Made by a program: the position numbers and the translations under genes
NCBI RefSeq assembly: GCF_014196795.1
Contig: NZ_JACIEJ010000002.1
Location: 1 to 64,000, forward strand
DNA length: 64,000 nt
Reading direction: 5' to 3'
Source: Sagittula marina
GTDB lineage: Bacteria; Pseudomonadota; Alphaproteobacteria; Rhodobacterales; Rhodobacteraceae
The notes under the pieces: generated by a model
What the model was told of the DNA's origin: nothing
Seen by the model: the letters and a program-made list of their open reading frames with translations, nothing else
Database searches by the model: none
In this document: one piece after another, positions 61,312 to 64,000 of the stretch
Layout: every line of letters begins with the position of its first letter
Position numbering within the stretch: the stretch's first letter is position 1

Positions 61312-63210
61312 TTGGACGACTTTTTACTTCAGGCCACCGTTTTCCTTGCAGCTGCCGTCATTGCTGTGCCCATAGCCACGCGGTTTGGGCTGGGATCGGT
61401 ACTTGGGTACCTGCTCGCCGGTCTGATTATTGGACCCGGCCTTGGCCTCGTAGCGCATACCGAAGATCTTCGTCATTTCGCTGAGTTCGGCGTGGTCCTG
61501 ATGCTCTTTCTCATCGGTCTGGAACTGGAGCCCCGTGCGCTTTGGGATATGCGCCACAGGCTGATCGGCCTGGGTGGTCTGCAAATTCTGCTGACGACGC
61601 TGGCGATCATGGTGGGCGCCATGACCTTGGGCTATCCGTGGCAAACGTCCTTGGCTGTGGGCATGACGATCGCACTGTCATCGACCGCAATCGTGCTTCA
61701 AACGCTGTCGGAAAAGGGATTGATGCAGACCAATGGCGGTCGCTCGATCTTTTCCGTCCTGCTGACGCAAGACATTGCCGTCATTCCGATGCTGATCGCC
61801 ATGCCTTTGCTCGCCGTGGTGGCCAAGGTCTCCGTTGGCCCGGACGGGTCGATCCGTCGTGCCGTTGACAACGGAGCAATGACCAACGGTGCTGCAGAAG
61901 ACGGCCACGCCAGTATGTCACTGGTCGATGGGCTGGAAGGCTGGCAGGCAGCAGGCGTGACGCTCGGCATCGTCGCAGCGATCATTCTCGCCGGGATCTA
62001 CGGCGCGCGGCCGCTTTTCCGGTTCATCCACACCGCGCGCCTGCCGGAAATGTTCACCGCCGTGGCGCTGCTGATCGTCATCGGCATCGCGTTCCTCATG
62101 ACGCTGGTCGGTCTCTCCCCCGCTCTCGGGACCTTTCTCGCGGGCGTGGTTCTGGCCAACTCGGAATTCCGGCATGAACTGGAATCTGACATTGCGCCGT
62201 TCAAAGGGCTGCTGCTTGGGTTGTTCTTCATCACTGTGGGCGCGGGCATCGACGTAGAGCGCCTGATGGCAGAACCCGTCCTCATGGTGGGACTTGCGCT
62301 GGCCGTGATCCTGATCAAGGGCTTGGTGTTGTACTTCATAGGGCGCGCCTTTGGCCTGCGAAAGCGAGGCCTGTGGCTGTTCACGTTAGGGCTCGCACAG
62401 GCGGGCGAGTTCGGCTTTGTCCTCGTCTCCTTCGGCCTGCAACAAAGCGTTTTTCCAGAAATGCTGGCGAGCCGGATGTTGTTGGTGGTCGCCTTGTCGA
62501 TGCTGATCACCCCACTGCTGTTTTTGCTGTTCGACTTCATCCGGGCAAGGCTCGAAACGGAGCAGGAACAAGCGCAAGCCGACGTGATCGACGAAGAAGG
62601 GCCGGTCATCATTGCGGGCATCGGTCGTTTTGGTCAGGTGGTGAATCGCCTGGTGCAAAGCTCCGGCTATCGGACGGTGGTTCTGGATCACGATATGCCG
62701 ACAATTCAATTGATGCGACGCTTTGGGTATAAGGGCTTCTTTGGCGACCCAACGCGACCAGAGTTGCTGCATGCAGCCGGGCTCGGGTCCGCCCGTGTGC
62801 TGGTGGCAGCCTTGGACGATGCGAAGTCGACGACCAAATTGGTAGCCTATGCACGCCGCGTGCGACCGGATCTGCACATTGTCGCCCGTGCCCGCGACCG
62901 AAACCACGTTTATGCACTGTATCAGGCGGGGGCCGATGACATCGTGCGCGAAATGTTCGATGCCAGCCTGCGCGCAGGACGTTATGTCTTGGAAAACATT
63001 GGCATGAGTGAATACGAAGCCGCCATCGCGGAAGAGACATTTTACCATCACGACCGGCAGACGGTGCGTGATCTCGCCAAACTTTGGAACCCCGCGATCC
63101 CCGCTGTGGAAAACGAAGCCTATATCGCGCGCGCCCGCGAACTTGAGAAAGAGTTGGAAACAGCGCTTTTCACGGCCTTGGAAGCACGGGGAAAACACGA
63201 CGTGGCCTGA
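61312..63210 (+). CDS. Kef-type (CPA2) monovalent cation:proton antiporter
   Basis: A 632-residue protein. The first 410 residues form 12-13 membrane helices of the CPA2 exchanger fold (L-G-Y-L-L-A-G-L-I-I-G-P-G, F-L-I-G-L-E-L-E-P, and the D-containing L-L-T-Q-D-I-A-V-I-P-M). Residues about 420-560 are a RCK/TrkA-N domain (V-I-I-A-G-I-G-R-F-G-Q-V-V) that would bind NAD(H), glutathione or a nucleotide. It probably exports K+ in exchange for H+, as KefB/KefC do. The start appears to be TTG 61312 with GGAG 11 bases before, because relatives start M-D-D-F-L-x-Q-A; no better ATG is in frame. Confidence 0.92.
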   Translation: MDDFLLQATVFLAAAVIAVPIATRFGLGSVLGYLLAGLIIGPGLGLVAHTEDLRHFAEFGVVLMLFLIGLELEPRALWDMRHRLIGLGGLQILLTTLAIMVGAMTLGYPWQTSLAVGMTIALSSTAIVLQTLSEKGLMQTNGGRSIFSVLLTQDIAVIPMLIAMPLLAVVAKVSVGPDGSIRRAVDNGAMTNGAAEDGHASMSLVDGLEGWQAAGVTLGIVAAIILAGIYGARPLFRFIHTARLPEMFTAVALLIVIGIAFLMTLVGLSPALGTFLAGVVLANSEFRHELESDIAPFKGLLLGLFFITVGAGIDVERLMAEPVLMVGLALAVILIKGLVLYFIGRAFGLRKRGLWLFTLGLAQAGEFGFVLVSFGLQQSVFPEMLASRMLLVVALSMLITPLLFLLFDFIRARLETEQEQAQADVIDEEGPVIIAGIGRFGQVVNRLVQSSGYRTVVLDHDMPTIQLMRRFGYKGFFGDPTRPELLHAAGLGSARVLVAALDDAKSTTKLVAYARRVRPDLHIVARARDRNHVYALYQAGADDIVREMFDASLRAGRYVLENIGMSEYEAAIAEETFYHHDRQTVRDLAKLWNPAIPAVENEAYIARARELEKELETALFTALEARGKHDVA

Positions 63211-63698
63211 ACTGTTATCCTCACGCGGCCCGCGCAAGAGGATTTGTTCTGCGGGCGCCGATCCATCGGCGTCACTCTTTGCGGTTGCCCACGGCCTGAG
63301 ATAGGCCCTGCGGTTCACGATCTGCCGGAAATATACCTTTCCGACACACCAGACGCGCAACCATCCCGAACCTTGCCCCCCCCCCTACAAACCGCCTTTG
63401 CAGCTGGGCTAAGCGGCGAGACCTTCTCGGGCGCGATGGGACCTGATCGTCCTCTATGCGGACCGGACGTGCCGACCTGTATCGGACCGCGATTTGGTGG
63501 AGCGGATCGATAATAGTCTGTCAGTCTCTGAAACCCAAACCTGGTAGATGTCTTCATAGGGCGCGAGCCCGCTGAGCGTCCTGAGCCTGCGTGCGACTTA
63601 TACGCTGTCGACTCACTGCACCATGCGAAATGGACGTGCGCTTAGAAGCGCCTGTCGATAAGTCTTCAAAATATTGCAAACTCAAGAAGAACAAACGA
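63211..63698. other. 488 bp without a gene
   Basis: This lies between the antiporter and carD genes, which converge here. Short open frames have poor composition and no ribosome site. No RNA element is recognised. Confidence 0.5.
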
Positions 63699-63724
63699 AA
63701 ACGGCCCCCGCAAGGGAGCCGTTC
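63699..63724 (-). terminator. Terminator of carD
   Basis: On the minus strand AACGGCTCCC...GGGGGCCGTT forms a stem followed by TTCGTTTGTTC, 22 bp after the stop codon of carD. Confidence 0.8.
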
Positions 63725-63745
63725 AGTCTGAAATCAATAATAGAT

Positions 63746-64000
63746 TTATGCTGCGCGCAGGCCGAGCACATCGTCAACCTGCTTGGCGGCGGCTGCTTCG
63801 TCGCCAGAGACAGCCGCAATCTCGCGGGTCAGGCGTTCCAGCGCAGCCTCGTACAGCTGACGTTCCGAATAGGACTGTTCACGCTGATCGTCGGCACGGT
63901 GCAGGTCGCGCACGACTTCCGCGATGGCGATCAAATCGCCGGAGTTGATTTTCTGCTCATACTCCTGCGCCCGGCGCGACCACATGGCGCGCTTCACCTT
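63746..64000 (-). CDS. carD: CarD/CdnL-family transcriptional regulator, C-terminal part (5' end outside window)
   Basis: The frame is open from the end of the window and encodes the helical C-terminal domain of CarD: V-K-R-A-M-W-S-R-R-A-Q-E-Y-E-Q-K-I-N-S-G-D then A-E-V-V-R-D-L, the usual signature with its conserved Trp that contacts the promoter. The N-terminal RNA-polymerase-interacting Tudor-like domain lies outside. CarD stabilises open complexes at ribosomal and housekeeping promoters in many alphaproteobacteria. It has its own terminator and is convergent with the antiporter gene. Confidence 0.93.
   Translation of the reverse strand, partial: KVKRAMWSRRAQEYEQKINSGDLIAIAEVVRDLHRADDQREQSYSERQLYEAALERLTREIAAVSGDEAAAAKQVDDVLGLRAA

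Overview
The window looks like a chromosomal segment of a Roseobacter-group alphaproteobacterium (Rhodobacterales). The signs are high GC with strong G/C bias at third codon positions, frequent ATGA-type gene overlaps, an H-NOX/histidine kinase pair, a DUF1127 gene followed by an array of CCTCCTCCC small RNAs (the CcsR/cuckoo family known from Rhodobacter), a SAM-II riboswitch before metZ, and typical roseobacter forms of folE2, trkH, carD and fadJ. No search was run; assignments come from reading the sequence.

Layout. 1-2,050 is the edge of an integrated element: an IS3 transposase tail, a small ORF and a tyrosine integrase with a one-base frameshift, abutting the 3' end of tRNA-Ser(GCU). 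3,200-33,200 is core chromosome. It carries ychF, two MATE exporters, trpA and (9 kb away, opposite strand) trpB, an H-NOX gas sensor with its hybrid kinase, lldD, rplY-pth, a Tat-exported transglutaminase, two hotdog thioesterases, and a beta-oxidation cluster: two MerR regulators, a large acyl-CoA dehydrogenase, a GST, a thiolase, a cupin/NTF2-like protein and fadJ. All genes of that cluster are on the plus strand.

34,046-46,630 is a 12.6-kb integrated element bounded by a 14-bp direct repeat that copies the 3' end of tRNA-Ser(UGA). It has a P4-type integrase, an AlpA-like regulator, a Toprim primase, a DUF3987 protein, a 26-bp perfect inverted repeat, and a tightly overlapped four-gene module: MmeI-like adenine DNA methyltransferase, a small membrane-anchored protein, a DEAD/DEAH helicase and a GIY-YIG/T5orf172 nuclease. 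This reads as a restriction or defence system, and it is my best candidate for an undescribed one. The recognition part of the methyltransferase and the small second gene are AT-richer than the rest, as if exchangeable.

46,700-64,000 returns to core genome: SPOR lipoprotein, D,D-carboxypeptidase, tmk-holB, a DUF1127 gene with five two-hairpin small RNAs plus a sixth half-unit and a strong terminator, valS, trkH, a second DUF1127 gene, folE2, metZ under a SAM-II riboswitch with a terminator, a DUF900-like hydrolase, a Kef-type antiporter and the C-terminal part of carD.
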